NCBI GenBank assembly: GCA_903911145.1
Contig: CAIWCD010000052.1
Span: 1-64,000 of the forward strand
DNA: 64,000 nucleotides
From: an uncultured delta proteobacterium
GTDB taxonomy: Bacteria; Myxococcota; Myxococcia; Myxococcales; 40CM-4-68-19
Direction of reading: 5' to 3'
Each line of letters starts with the position of its first letter. The first letter of the stretch is position 1. This document shows positions 25,909-35,694 of this stretch, in pieces. The position numbers and the translations under genes are program-made. The notes beneath the pieces are model-generated. The model saw only the letters and a program-made list of their open reading frames with translations. It was not told where the DNA came from and did no database searches.

Positions 25909-26922
25909 ATGCCCCTGATCGCACTCCCGCCAGCTCCCGTGAAGCTCGTCGCCGAGGGCGCACCGCGCTTCGGTCTCTGGTCCGGCCCGGTTGCCGATGC
26001 AACGCTCAGCGCGCTCGCTGCGCCGTTCGCCAGAAGCGCATTCGCGCGCCTACTCGTCGAGAAACAGTGGGTCTACACACTCGTCAGCACGCCCGAACTG
26101 TTTCTCTGCATCGCCATTATCGACGCAGGAATCGTGCACTCCTGCTTTCTTGGACTCTTCGATCGCAAGAGCCGCACGCTGCTGGCCGACACCAGCGTCG
26201 TGCTGCCCGGGCTCGGTCTCGTGAAGATCGGCGAGCAGCCCACGAGCCTCTCCGCGCGCATCTGGGGTCCGAACGTACAAGCGACGATCGTGCGCAACGG
26301 CGACGGAGCGACGGTGCACGCGGACATCAAGGGCACCGAGGTCGCGCTGCGTCTCGATGGTCGCGCCGAGCCTGCATCATTGAGCGCGTGCGCGGACCTC
26401 GGCGCGGGTCGATTCAACTTCACGCAGAAGCGCGTCGGGTTGGTCGCTGAGGGAACGATCCGCCACGCCGGACGGACGATGGCGGTCGAACGCGGATATG
26501 CCGGGCTCGACTTCACGCACGGGTATCTGCGCCGCAAGACGGATTGGCGCTGGGCGTTCGGGATGGGCTCCGTGAGCGGCCGCCAGGTCGCCTTCAATTT
26601 CAGCGACGGGTTCCTCGGCAGTGCGCCGAGCGAAAACACGGTCTGGCTCGACGGAGTCGCGCACGCGACCGGCGCAATCACCTTCCAATTCGACGTGAGC
26701 AACTCCAGCACGCCGTGGCTCATCCGCTCCGACGATGGAACCGTCGACCTCGAGTTCATCCCGGAGGGGCAGCGCGCGCAGAAGGTCTGGACGCCGCTGA
26801 TGGCGAGCGCCTACGTGCAGCCGTTCGGGAGCTTCCGCGGGCGCATCAGGACGCCGAGAGGAGAGGTCATCGCGCTCGACGAGATCGCCGGCGTGACCGA
26901 GGATCACTCGGCGACCTGGTGA
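25909..26922 (+). CDS. DUF2804 family protein
   Basis: A 337-residue soluble protein of the DUF2804 family, which is built from two beta-rich lipocalin-like halves. Features are LVEKQWVYTLVSTPELFLCI at about 50-70, AVERGYAGLDFTHGYLRRKT, DWRWAFGMGS and VAFNFSDGFLG. No catalytic site is known. ATG 25909 is the family-like start, in a 111-bp gap divergent from the DUF2914 gene. It converges with the TRAP gene across a strong stem-loop. Confidence 0.8.
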   Translation: MPLIALPPAPVKLVAEGAPRFGLWSGPVADATLSALAAPFARSAFARLLVEKQWVYTLVSTPELFLCIAIIDAGIVHSCFLGLFDRKSRTLLADTSVVLPGLGLVKIGEQPTSLSARIWGPNVQATIVRNGDGATVHADIKGTEVALRLDGRAEPASLSACADLGAGRFNFTQKRVGLVAEGTIRHAGRTMAVERGYAGLDFTHGYLRRKTDWRWAFGMGSVSGRQVAFNFSDGFLGSAPSENTVWLDGVAHATGAITFQFDVSNSSTPWLIRSDDGTVDLEFIPEGQRAQKVWTPLMASAYVQPFGSFRGRIRTPRGEVIALDEIAGVTEDHSATW

Positions 26923-26935
26923 CACAGGTGCCGGC

Positions 26936-26974
26936 GCGCAATCGCTCCCGGCCGCGCCAGGAGCGGAGTTGCGC
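26936..26974. terminator. Bidirectional stem-loop between convergent genes
   Basis: GCGCAA (26936-26941) pairs with TTGCGC (26969-26974) and CGCTCC (26943-26948) with GGAGCG (26960-26965), with a small internal bulge and an 11-nt loop. It fills the 69-bp gap between the DUF2804 gene (plus) and the TRAP receptor (minus). No U-tract is seen. Confidence 0.5.
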
Positions 26975-26991
26975 AGCTGATCCGCTTGCGA

Positions 26992-28005
26992 CTACTTCGC
27001 GTGCTGCTTGGCCCGATACTCGTCGCGCAGCGCCTTGACCTTGTCGTACGTCGCGGTCGGCACCACCTTCGTGCGCACGACCTCCTGGATCTTCGCGTAG
27101 GCGTTGTTCCACGCCGCCTCATCCTTCGGCTCGAGGATGGTCAAACCCTTAGCCTTCATCTGCACGAGAGACTCTTCGTTCTGCTTGCGCACGTCCGCGT
27201 CGACCTTCGCGCCCTGCTCCGCTGCGATCACCAGCAGCTTCGCGCGGACGTCGGCCGGGATCTTCTCCCAGACATCCTTCTTCACCACCGTCGCACCGGT
27301 CAGCAGGCCCCACTTGATGTTCAGCATGTAATGGGCGCGATCGTAGAAGCCCGACGTGTACGCATAGAGCGGCGGCTCGGAGACGATGTTGATCATCTTC
27401 GTCTGCAGCGACGTGATGAGGTCGGTCGACGAGAGAACGACCGGGTTGAATCCGGCCGCCTTCCACGCCTCTTCGCTCGCCGGGTCGCCGTTCCACGCGA
27501 AGACCTTGCCCTTCGCGAAGTCGGCCGGTGTCTGGTACGGCTCGGTCGAGAAGATGTTCACGAAGCCGACGTCGGCCCAGTTGATCGCGACGTAGCCATG
27601 TTTCTCGAGGGCGGCCTCGAGCTCGGGCTGCATACGGGAGTGGACGTAGTCGAACTCGGCGTAGGAGGCGATGAGACCCGGCGTGTCCTCGGCCTGCGGC
27701 TCGGGCGTGATCTCTTTCATTCCCACGGTCGTGATCGCGGCAGCGTGCAACTGCCCGATCCCGATCTTGCGGATCATCTCGCCTTCTCCGCCCTGGGTCC
27801 CGCCCGCGTAGATCTTCAGCTGCACCTTGCCGTTCGAGGCCTCGGCCCAGCGCGTGCCCATCTCCTGAAGGATCGTGTGCCAGGTCGATCCCTGCGGCGC
27901 GACCGTGCCCAGCTTGATCTTGACGACGTCCTGCTGCGCGCGGACCGGCGTGGCAACGAGGGAAAGTGCGGCGGCGGCAGCGAGAGCGAGCGGTGTGCGG
28001 CGCAT
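26992..28005 (-). CDS. dctP: TRAP transporter solute-binding protein DctP
   Basis: A 337-residue periplasmic receptor of a tripartite ATP-independent transporter, which captures a carboxylate-type substrate for sodium-driven uptake. A Sec signal (RRTPLALAAAAALSLVATPV, cleavage near VRAQQ) opens the protein, then KIKLGTVAPQGSTWHTILQE and the FVNIFSTEPYQTPADFAKGK region, which are TRAP receptor hallmarks. It is followed upstream by the TatT-type gene with 66 nt between. The ligand cannot be told; the position of the conserved Arg was not resolved. Confidence 0.92.
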   Translation of the reverse strand: MRRTPLALAAAAALSLVATPVRAQQDVVKIKLGTVAPQGSTWHTILQEMGTRWAEASNGKVQLKIYAGGTQGGEGEMIRKIGIGQLHAAAITTVGMKEITPEPQAEDTPGLIASYAEFDYVHSRMQPELEAALEKHGYVAINWADVGFVNIFSTEPYQTPADFAKGKVFAWNGDPASEEAWKAAGFNPVVLSSTDLITSLQTKMINIVSEPPLYAYTSGFYDRAHYMLNIKWGLLTGATVVKKDVWEKIPADVRAKLLVIAAEQGAKVDADVRKQNEESLVQMKAKGLTILEPKDEAAWNNAYAKIQEVVRTKVVPTATYDKVKALRDEYRAKQHAK

Positions 28006-28071
28006 CAGGGAGACCTTTCAGTCGAGCGTGTTCGAGGCGTTACCGAATCGTTATCGAATTCGCAAATGCAG

Positions 28072-29130
28072 TTATCGAATTGCGTTGGACGCGAAGCGGG
28101 CGTCGACGATGGACACTCCGCCGGTTCCAGCCGCGGCCATCGCATCGGACGGCGCCTGGCGCGAGGCGATCAGGTCGTCTTCGTGCGCGAGCAGATAGCG
28201 GGCACGGCGCTGCGCGATGAGGTTGGCGAGCCGCTGATCGCGAACGGCCGGCGCGTCGGTGTCGTACTCGAGCACCTCGTGCAACAGAGCCTCGAACGCC
28301 GTCTTGTCTTGCGCGGCAACGAGGACGTTCTCCGCCCACGCGACCTTGAGAGAGAGCCGCTGCGCGTGCGAGGCCGCGAGCGCGAGATCAAAATGGGCCT
28401 TCTGCGCGGCTGGCGTGGTGCCCGTGGGGCGTGCGCCGTCAAAGGCGAGCGAAAACTCGTGCAGCGCGCCCTGCTGCCACTCGCTGTCGAGCGCGAGCGC
28501 GCGGTCGAGCAGCGCCGCAACGATGGGCAGATCTCCGACGAGCGCGAGGTCGCGCTTGTCGACCGCCACAGCGGCGGCCCAGGGCACGAGCGTCCAGTAG
28601 AGCAGCGGCACGTCGCTCTTCTCGACCTTGCCCAGCGCGGCCGCGCGCGATTCGGAACTCTTGCGCAGCTCCTCCAGCGTGATGCCCCGCGAGATGCGCA
28701 GACCGTCGAGCCCATAGTCGCGTGCGCGAATATAGAGCCGCTTGGCGCGGTGGTGCAGCTCTGCTGCGCGCGCCGCCTCCTTGACGTCGAGTTCGTCCGC
28801 ATCGGCCTGGACGAAGGCATATCCGTATTGCGTGAAGCCAGACGCAAGCGAGACGCGGAGGTTGGCGTGCTCGGGGAGTTGATCCGCCAGCGACTCCATC
28901 GTCTTGAGCGCGAAGGGGATCGCGTCCCGTACGAGAGCAGGATCGTCATCGCGCGCAAACGAGCCACCCGTGCCACTCGAGAGGCCATCGGCGGCCTTGC
29001 CGAGAATGAACGACGTGCAGCCAAGCTGAAGCGCCGCGGCGGCCAAAAGCGTGAACGGCAGAGCTGCGCGCAGGCTGCGGACAGGAGCGACTGCACGGGG
29101 CGACAGGGTCAGCGAAGGATTGGGGCGCAC
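28072..29130 (-). CDS. TRAP transporter TatT-component family protein (lipoprotein)
   Basis: A 352-residue protein with an N-terminal lipobox (AALQLGC), so a lipoprotein. The body consists of repeated helical pairs like the TPR-type TatT family, which in Treponema binds the TRAP receptor TatP. Segments such as ALLDRALALDSEWQQGALHE and DLALAASHAQRLSLKVAWAE fit TPR helices. Its place between DctP and the fused DctQM strengthens the call. Start is GTG 29130. It may form a periplasmic channel for hydrophobic ligands, by analogy only. Confidence 0.87.
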   Translation of the reverse strand: MRPNPSLTLSPRAVAPVRSLRAALPFTLLAAAALQLGCTSFILGKAADGLSSGTGGSFARDDDPALVRDAIPFALKTMESLADQLPEHANLRVSLASGFTQYGYAFVQADADELDVKEAARAAELHHRAKRLYIRARDYGLDGLRISRGITLEELRKSSESRAAALGKVEKSDVPLLYWTLVPWAAAVAVDKRDLALVGDLPIVAALLDRALALDSEWQQGALHEFSLAFDGARPTGTTPAAQKAHFDLALAASHAQRLSLKVAWAENVLVAAQDKTAFEALLHEVLEYDTDAPAVRDQRLANLIAQRRARYLLAHEDDLIASRQAPSDAMAAAGTGGVSIVDARFASNAIR

Positions 29131-29204
29131 GATGGCGGAGAGTGATAATGACGAGACCGTCGCAGGTCAATGAAGCGCTGCAAGCCAACGGTTGATTCGA
29201 GGAG

Positions 29205-31199
29205 ATGAGCGTGCCCGAGCAGGCCCCGAATGCGTCGCCCACCGCTGCGCAGCCGCACGCCCACCGTCCGATCGTCGCACCCGAACCGCACGAAATCGCG
29301 GCCGCGGCCGCCACGGGGTCGCACGCACCGCTCGGCAGTGAGGGCGGAACCCGCTTCGAGGTCTGGACGGTCTCGCTGATCGGCCTCGCGATGGTCGCGC
29401 TTCCGACGATCGCGGCCATCGTGCGCCGGGTCAGCGGGCACAGCATCGCCGGCGCCGCTGTCTACACGCAGCACCTCACGCTCTGGATCGGCTTCCTCGG
29501 CGCGCTGCTCGCGACCGCGCAGGGCAAGCACCTCGCGCTCTCAGCGGTGGAGATGATGCCGGCCGGGCGGCCGCAGACCTTCGCGCGCAGCTACGCGCAC
29601 GCGCTCGCCGCACTCGTCAACGCCGCGCTCGCCTACGCGTCGACCGTGATGGTGATCGCCGACCGCCAGCACTCCGACGTCCTCGAAGGCGGCGTTCCCG
29701 AATTCGTCTTCGAACTCATCATGCCGATCGGCTTCGCGCTGATGGCCGTTCGCTTCGCTCGCTTGTCTCCCAACCGCATCGCGCGTGTCATCTCGTTCCT
29801 CTTCGTCGCTGCCGCGATTCCGTACACCGTGGCGGCGCTGGCGACCGCGCTCGGCCATCCGATGGCGCTCGTGCCTCCTGACGGCTCGATTCTCTTCGGC
29901 GCGCACACGACGGCTGTCGGCTGGCTTGGCGGCGCGATGCTCGTCGCCGGCTTCCTCCTCGGCGCGCCCGTCTTCGTCATCATGGCCGGCGCGGCCTGCA
30001 TGCTTTTCTTCCTCAACGGGACGCCGATCGCGTCCGTGCCCGTCGAGACATATCGCCTCGTCGCCTCCTCGACGCTCCCGGCGATTCCGCTCTTGACCAT
30101 CGCGGGCTACGTGCTCGCCGAAGGTGCCGCGAGCAAGCGCCTCGTCGCCGCCGCGCAGTCTCTCTTCGGCTGGATGCCGGGCGGCCTCGCCGTCGTCTCG
30201 GTCGTCGTCTGCGCGCTCTTCACGACCTTCACCGGCGCATCGGGCGTCACCATCCTCGCGCTCGGAGGACTCATCCTTCCTGCACTCGTGCGCGAGGGCT
30301 ATCCCGAAGGTTTCTCGCTCGGTCTCGTCACCGCATCCGGCTCGCTGGGCCTGCTCTTCCCTCCGTCGCTGCCCGTGATTCTCTACGGCGTCGTCGCCGG
30401 CGTCGCGATCGATCACCTCTATCTCGGCGGCCTCGTCCCCGGCCTGCTGATGATCGTCCTGGTCGCGGTCTACGGAGTCGTCGCGGGAATTCGCAACAAG
30501 ACGCCCAGGCATCCGTTCCACGCGAAGGAGGCCTTCTCCGCACTCTGGCAAGCGAAGTGGGACCTCGGCCTGCCCGCGCTGATCATCATCGTCGTCGCGT
30601 CGGGCTTTGCCACGATCGTCGAGGCGGCCGCTCTGGGCGCGGCCTACGCGATCCTCGTCGAGTTGCTTATCTTCCGCGATGTGCATCCGATCCGCGACAT
30701 GCCGCGCGTGCTCGGACACGCAGCGACGCTCGTCGGCAGCGTCGTGATTCTCCTCGGCGTCGCACTCGGTCTGACGAGCTTCCTCGTCGACGCGGAGATC
30801 CCGACGCTGCTGTTGTCGTGGGTCCAGCTGCACATCCACGAGCAGTGGCAGTTCCTCCTCGCGCTCAACGTGCTCCTGCTCGTGCTCGGCTCTGTCCTCG
30901 AGATCTACTCCGCCATCGTCGTGCTCGCCCCTCTCGTCGCGCCGCTCGGAGTGGCGTTCCACGTCGACCCGGTCCACCTCGGCGTCGTCTTCCTCGCGAA
31001 TCTCGAGCTGGGCTTTCTCTTCCCTCCGATGGGCCTCAACCTCTTCCTCTCCGCAAGCCGCTTCCAGAAGCCGCTGCCGCTCTTGTATCGCAAGGCGTTC
31101 CCGTTCCTCGTCATCATGGCGGTGGGCGTGTTGCTCATCACGTACGTGCCGGCGATCACGACGGGTGTGGTCGCGGCGCTCTCGTCTTCGCCTCACTAA
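29205..31199 (+). CDS. TRAP transporter fused permease (DctQ-DctM)
   Basis: A 664-residue integral membrane protein. The N-terminal roughly 45-230 residues have four helices typical of the small DctQ subunit, and 235-655 has the 11-12 helices of DctM, including the TTFTGASGVTILALGGLILP region and LLFPPSLPVILYGVVAG. It drives ligand uptake with the DctP receptor. ATG 29205 lies directly after GAGGAG; GTG 29211, two codons on, has better spacing and may be the real start. It diverges from the TatT/DctP genes, with the shared promoter region at 29131-29204. Confidence 0.92.
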   Translation: MSVPEQAPNASPTAAQPHAHRPIVAPEPHEIAAAAATGSHAPLGSEGGTRFEVWTVSLIGLAMVALPTIAAIVRRVSGHSIAGAAVYTQHLTLWIGFLGALLATAQGKHLALSAVEMMPAGRPQTFARSYAHALAALVNAALAYASTVMVIADRQHSDVLEGGVPEFVFELIMPIGFALMAVRFARLSPNRIARVISFLFVAAAIPYTVAALATALGHPMALVPPDGSILFGAHTTAVGWLGGAMLVAGFLLGAPVFVIMAGAACMLFFLNGTPIASVPVETYRLVASSTLPAIPLLTIAGYVLAEGAASKRLVAAAQSLFGWMPGGLAVVSVVVCALFTTFTGASGVTILALGGLILPALVREGYPEGFSLGLVTASGSLGLLFPPSLPVILYGVVAGVAIDHLYLGGLVPGLLMIVLVAVYGVVAGIRNKTPRHPFHAKEAFSALWQAKWDLGLPALIIIVVASGFATIVEAAALGAAYAILVELLIFRDVHPIRDMPRVLGHAATLVGSVVILLGVALGLTSFLVDAEIPTLLLSWVQLHIHEQWQFLLALNVLLLVLGSVLEIYSAIVVLAPLVAPLGVAFHVDPVHLGVVFLANLELGFLFPPMGLNLFLSASRFQKPLPLLYRKAFPFLVIMAVGVLLITYVPAITTGVVAALSSSPH

Positions 31200-31229
31200 A
31201 GGTTGTACTTGGCAACTATCCGGCGCGCT

Positions 31230-31310
31230 GGATCGACACATCGATCCGTGCTCGCTTTTCGGCACCCGCATGGGGTGCCTGCGAGGCTGCGCGCGGCCTC
31301 GATGTGTCGA
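31230..31310 (+). terminator. Nested inverted repeats after the TRAP permease
   Basis: TCGACACATCGA (31233-31244) is the reverse complement of TCGATGTGTCGA (31299-31310), and a perfect 7-bp hairpin GGCACCC/GGGTGCC (31261-31279) lies between them. The left arm also folds on itself (GGATCGA/TCGATCC, 31230-31247). This begins 31 nt after the permease stop. A terminator or structured 3' end is likely; no U-run follows. Confidence 0.45.
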
Positions 31311-31579
31311 CTCCCGCCGCACATGTGTGGCCTGACAACCAATGAGTGGCTCGAGAGAGTCGCGCGGCAACGCCCATCGCGATCGCCGGCACGTACGTGA
31401 TGCCCGGACGCTGTTCAAGACAAGAGCAGCCGCGGCCCCCATTGCAACAAGCTCCGCCACGCAGCCAATGCCCGAACCTCCTCAGGTGGAGATCTCAGGC
31501 GATTCGCTCGAAGGTCTCTTGAGTCTTGTAGAGCGCAAAGGCGCGGAGGGAGTCGATCATCGATGCCGCGCGCAGCGAA
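31311..31579. other. Remainder of the 442-bp gap without a gene
   Basis: Between the permease terminator structure and the next hairpin there is no frame with a start, ribosome site and coding character. The segment read on the minus strand at about 31575-31510 (ASMIDSLRAFALYKTQETFERIA) looks protein-like but is short and lacks a ribosome site. It could be a decayed gene end. Confidence 0.4.
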
Positions 31580-31600
31580 GAGTTCCCCTTGCGGGAACTC
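31580..31600 (-). terminator. Hairpin after the zinc-ribbon gene
   Basis: GAGTTCCC (31580-31587) and GGGAACTC (31593-31600) form a perfect 8-bp stem with a 5-nt loop. It is 41 nt downstream of the stop of the gene at 31642. No U-tract. Confidence 0.45.
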
Positions 31601-31641
31601 GAGAGCGAGCACGGATCGATGATCGATCCCGACGCGCCGAT

Positions 31642-32082
31642 TCAATCCTCGATGTCCGTCTGTCCTCGATATTCGCCGCGCGCGACGCGCCCATCCTCGA
31701 GCCAGATCGCTTCGTACTCGCGGCCGCACTGCGGGCATGTGAGCAACTCGAGTTCAACGGGCTCGCGCTGCGGAACTCCACGCACGACGGCGAGATAAGC
31801 CTCGAGGAGAAATTCTTCCGAGCCGCACGCGCAGGTGGCGCTGCTCTCTGCGCGAGAGGCAGAGCCGCCGATCGCATCACCCCAGCCAGTTGAGGGAAGC
31901 GTAGGAAGCGCGCGCTCCGCGGCTGGCGAAATGCTTTGAACACCAACCATTCGCGATTCCGCTGCGAGCCGCTCTTCCTCGGCGGCCGCGGCAGCGTCGG
32001 CCTCGGCGTCCGCGAGGGTGCGCTCGGTGGACCAGTCGGTGACGTCGTGCGATCCGCCGCGATCTCGCCTGCGCTTGGCCAT
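31642..32082 (-). CDS. Zinc-ribbon protein, unknown function
   Basis: A 146-residue protein: a basic N-terminus (AKRRRDRGG), an Ala/Glu-rich middle likely helical, and a C-terminal domain with CACG and CPQCGREYEAIWLEDGRV, a four-cysteine zinc ribbon. ATG 32082 is in family-like position; a GTG nine bases upstream is less likely. It is a single unit facing the TRAP permease, with a hairpin at its end. I do not recognise the family. A coding sequence is likely because of the clear ribbon and codon pattern. Confidence 0.65.
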   Translation of the reverse strand: MAKRRRDRGGSHDVTDWSTERTLADAEADAAAAAEEERLAAESRMVGVQSISPAAERALPTLPSTGWGDAIGGSASRAESSATCACGSEEFLLEAYLAVVRGVPQREPVELELLTCPQCGREYEAIWLEDGRVARGEYRGQTDIED

Positions 32083-32157
32083 GGCGAGCACTCTACCCGC
32101 AAGAAGTTCAGTCGGGCGATATCGCGAACACTGTTACATCTGACGTCACACTGTCAC

Positions 32158-33381
32158 TCAGAGCTGGATGACGCCGAGAAGGACGACCGCCAGCAGACCG
32201 AACAGCAACATCACGAGATAGATGAACGACAGCGTGAAGAACTTGAAGATGGTCGCGACCCAGCTCTGCGAATAGACGCGGCGGAGCGCGAGCAGCGTGT
32301 AGAGCCAGGAGAGCAGGCCCGCGGTGGCCGTTAGGGGCCCGTCGATGCTCTCGGGAATCGGCAGCGTGGTCGCGGCGAGCAGAAGAAATGCAAACGCGTG
32401 CAGATGGAACGTCAGCGTGAGGTGCTCGGTGTACCAAGCGTGGCGCCTCCTGAAGAACAGCTTGAAGAGCAGTGCAACCAACGGCACGAGCAGGAACATC
32501 AAGCGCGGGGTGTTCTCGACCATCGCCTCGAGCATCCTGCGGCGCAGTTGGTCGCTCTCGTGAGAGTCGCTTCCTCGCGCAGCATCGAGGCGCGCCATGT
32601 TGGCGTTGAGATGCTCGTAGATCTGGTCGACCCCCACGGCGCGCGCGAGAGGAGAGAAGTGCGGCGGTGAATGCGTGACGGCCGTTCCACCGTCGGGGCT
32701 TCCGCCGTCTGCGGCGGGTGAGCCGCCGTCGAAGTCATCTTCGACCGGGTGGGAAACGAGCGCGAAGGAGGTAGCGCCTGGCCGGATCAAACCAACTGCG
32801 GAACCGATCTCGTCGGCGGGCTGCTTCGCGTGATCGGATTCGGTGGGCGCAAGGTTCGCGTCAGGGCCGCCATCGAGAGGGATCGGGCCAGCGTCGCTTG
32901 TCTTGGCGTCCGGCGCATCGCCAACCTGGGAACCGACTCCGGAGTCCGCAGAGAGGCGACCCGCGTCTCCCGCACCTGCATCGCGCTCGGATTCCGCGAA
33001 GGCCACTTGCACGGCGGTCGTGAGATTTCCACCGTCCGCGGCTCCGAGCTGAACGTGAACAACTTTGATCTTCGCGCGCGAAACGTTGAGCGACAGCCCG
33101 AGGAAGAAGAGCGCGCTCGCGAGCAAGTAGATCCGGACTGGCGAGCTGTAGCGGACACGGCGGCCGGCGTTGTGCTCGTTGGTGAGAAAGCCGGGCTTGA
33201 AGAGGAACGGGACGATCGTGCGGCCCATGCGCGAGTCGAGGTCGAACGCCTCGCTCACGATGTCGACGAGCAGTTCCCAGAACGAGGCGCGCAGATCGAC
33301 GTTGCGCTGGCCGCACGCGCCGCAATATTCGCCGGGCGTGGCCTCGCCGCAGTTGAGACAGTTGGGCGAGTGGTGACGCAT
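32158..33381 (-). CDS. DUF3667-domain membrane protein
   Basis: A 407-residue protein starting RHHSPNCLNCGEATPGEYCG, then ACGQRN, giving a CxxC...CxxC zinc ribbon, followed by LRASFWELLVDIVSEAFDLD and RTIVPFLFKPGFLTNEHNAG, the DUF3667 signature. One hydrophobic segment follows, then about 120 residues of Asp/Gly/Ala-rich low-complexity linker, and three or four helices at the C-terminus. ATG 33381 is preceded by TTG, a weaker choice. Role unknown; many homologs sit in envelope operons. Confidence 0.8.
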   Translation of the reverse strand: MRHHSPNCLNCGEATPGEYCGACGQRNVDLRASFWELLVDIVSEAFDLDSRMGRTIVPFLFKPGFLTNEHNAGRRVRYSSPVRIYLLASALFFLGLSLNVSRAKIKVVHVQLGAADGGNLTTAVQVAFAESERDAGAGDAGRLSADSGVGSQVGDAPDAKTSDAGPIPLDGGPDANLAPTESDHAKQPADEIGSAVGLIRPGATSFALVSHPVEDDFDGGSPAADGGSPDGGTAVTHSPPHFSPLARAVGVDQIYEHLNANMARLDAARGSDSHESDQLRRRMLEAMVENTPRLMFLLVPLVALLFKLFFRRRHAWYTEHLTLTFHLHAFAFLLLAATTLPIPESIDGPLTATAGLLSWLYTLLALRRVYSQSWVATIFKFFTLSFIYLVMLLFGLLAVVLLGVIQL

Positions 33382-33458
33382 CAATCAAGCTCCCGAAGCG
33401 CGCGCGGCCGGCCCGGCATGTAGCCGGAGCCGACCGCGGACGTCGAGCGAGAAAGCGA

Positions 33459-34745
<1,287 letters not shown>

Positions 34746-34881
34746 GACGTTTCTCCTCGCGAGAGTGGTGCTTCGAGATTCGGTGCGCCCGCTCTTTGAC
34801 CCCAGCTGCTCGCGGAGTCAAGTGGGTCTTCGTTGCCCTGCGTCATTGAGAGCATCGGTGCGACCCAACGCCGCTCCGCTG

Positions 34882-35580
34882 TCAAGCGTCCGGAGAGGCC
34901 AGGTGCGAGAGCAACTCCGACAACTCGCTGGCACTGTCAACGAGGTACGCCGGCCGCAACTGGACGAGCTCGGCGCGCGGAGCGAAGCCCCAGGAGACGG
35001 CGCAGGCGCGCACGCCCGCGGCCGCCCCTGCGAGGACGTCGAAACGGGTATCACCGACGAGCAGCGCGTCGTCTGGCCGCACGCCCAGAGCGGCGCAGAG
35101 TTCGAGCAGACCGCGCGGATCCGGCTTCTTCGGTCCCTCGTCGCCCCCGCGAACGATCGCAAACGCAGAGCCAAAGCCAAGTCCCTCGACGATGCGCCGC
35201 GCATAGAGAATTGGCTTGTTGGTGAGCACCGCACGCAGCGCCGGTGGCTGCGCGAGCAGTTCGGCGATCCCCGGATATGCGCGTGTCTCGTCGAGGAGCA
35301 TTGCCGAATAGTTTGAGTGCCAACCATTCATCGCGTCGCGAACAAGCGCCTCGGGCAGCGCCCGCATTTGTTCATCGGCGGGCCGCCCGACCGCGCCCAG
35401 AGCGGCCACCAGCGATCGCCGGACAAGCAACTCGGCCCCTTCGCCGATGAACGAGACGACCCGCGCAACGGGAAGTGTCGCGAGGTGCAGTGACGAGAGA
35501 GACGCGTTCACGGCGTGAGCAAGATCGGCGCGTGAGTCAACCAGCGTCCCATCGAGATCGTAGATGACGGCCTTGAGCAC
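34882..35580 (-). CDS. gph: HAD-family phosphatase, phosphoglycolate phosphatase-like
   Basis: A 232-residue HAD hydrolase. The nucleophile motif YDLDGTLVDS (Asp8, Asp10) starts the protein, motif II is VLTNKP, the Lys is in KKPDPRGLLE and motif IV is VGDTRFDVLAGAAAG. The long cap (about 20-85) is of the phosphoglycolate phosphatase/PGMB type. The GTG start at 35580 is the only reasonable one. It could also be another small-molecule HAD phosphatase. It carries one copy of the TTTGAGTGCCAA motif at 35312 on the opposite strand. Confidence 0.85.
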   Translation of the reverse strand: MLKAVIYDLDGTLVDSRADLAHAVNASLSSLHLATLPVARVVSFIGEGAELLVRRSLVAALGAVGRPADEQMRALPEALVRDAMNGWHSNYSAMLLDETRAYPGIAELLAQPPALRAVLTNKPILYARRIVEGLGFGSAFAIVRGGDEGPKKPDPRGLLELCAALGVRPDDALLVGDTRFDVLAGAAAGVRACAVSWGFAPRAELVQLRPAYLVDSASELSELLSHLASPDA

Positions 35581-35694
35581 GGCGCGCGATCTACCACGAG
35601 CCGTAGGTCTTCTTTGCGCGCGAGGCGACTGCCGCTAAGGTCCGCGCCCGCCCGAGAACGCAACGCTGGACAGCCTGGGCGGTGGGGATTTCCG

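Noticed and set aside
29541-31460. 639-codon open frame antisense to the TRAP permease
   Set aside because: The predicted protein is almost only Arg, Glu and Asp-rich low complexity, the mirror of a hydrophobic protein in GC-rich DNA. The opposite strand codes for a clear transporter.
31510-31575. Short peptide MIDSLRAFALYKTQETFERIA on the minus strand
   Set aside because: Only 21 codons, no ribosome site, in frame after the stop of the zinc-ribbon gene. It may be a decayed end but cannot be supported as a gene.
34746-34881. Promoter TTGACT-N17-CAAAGA before gltA
   Set aside because: The -10 is too far from consensus and the pair TTGAC/GTCAA may be a chance inverted repeat.
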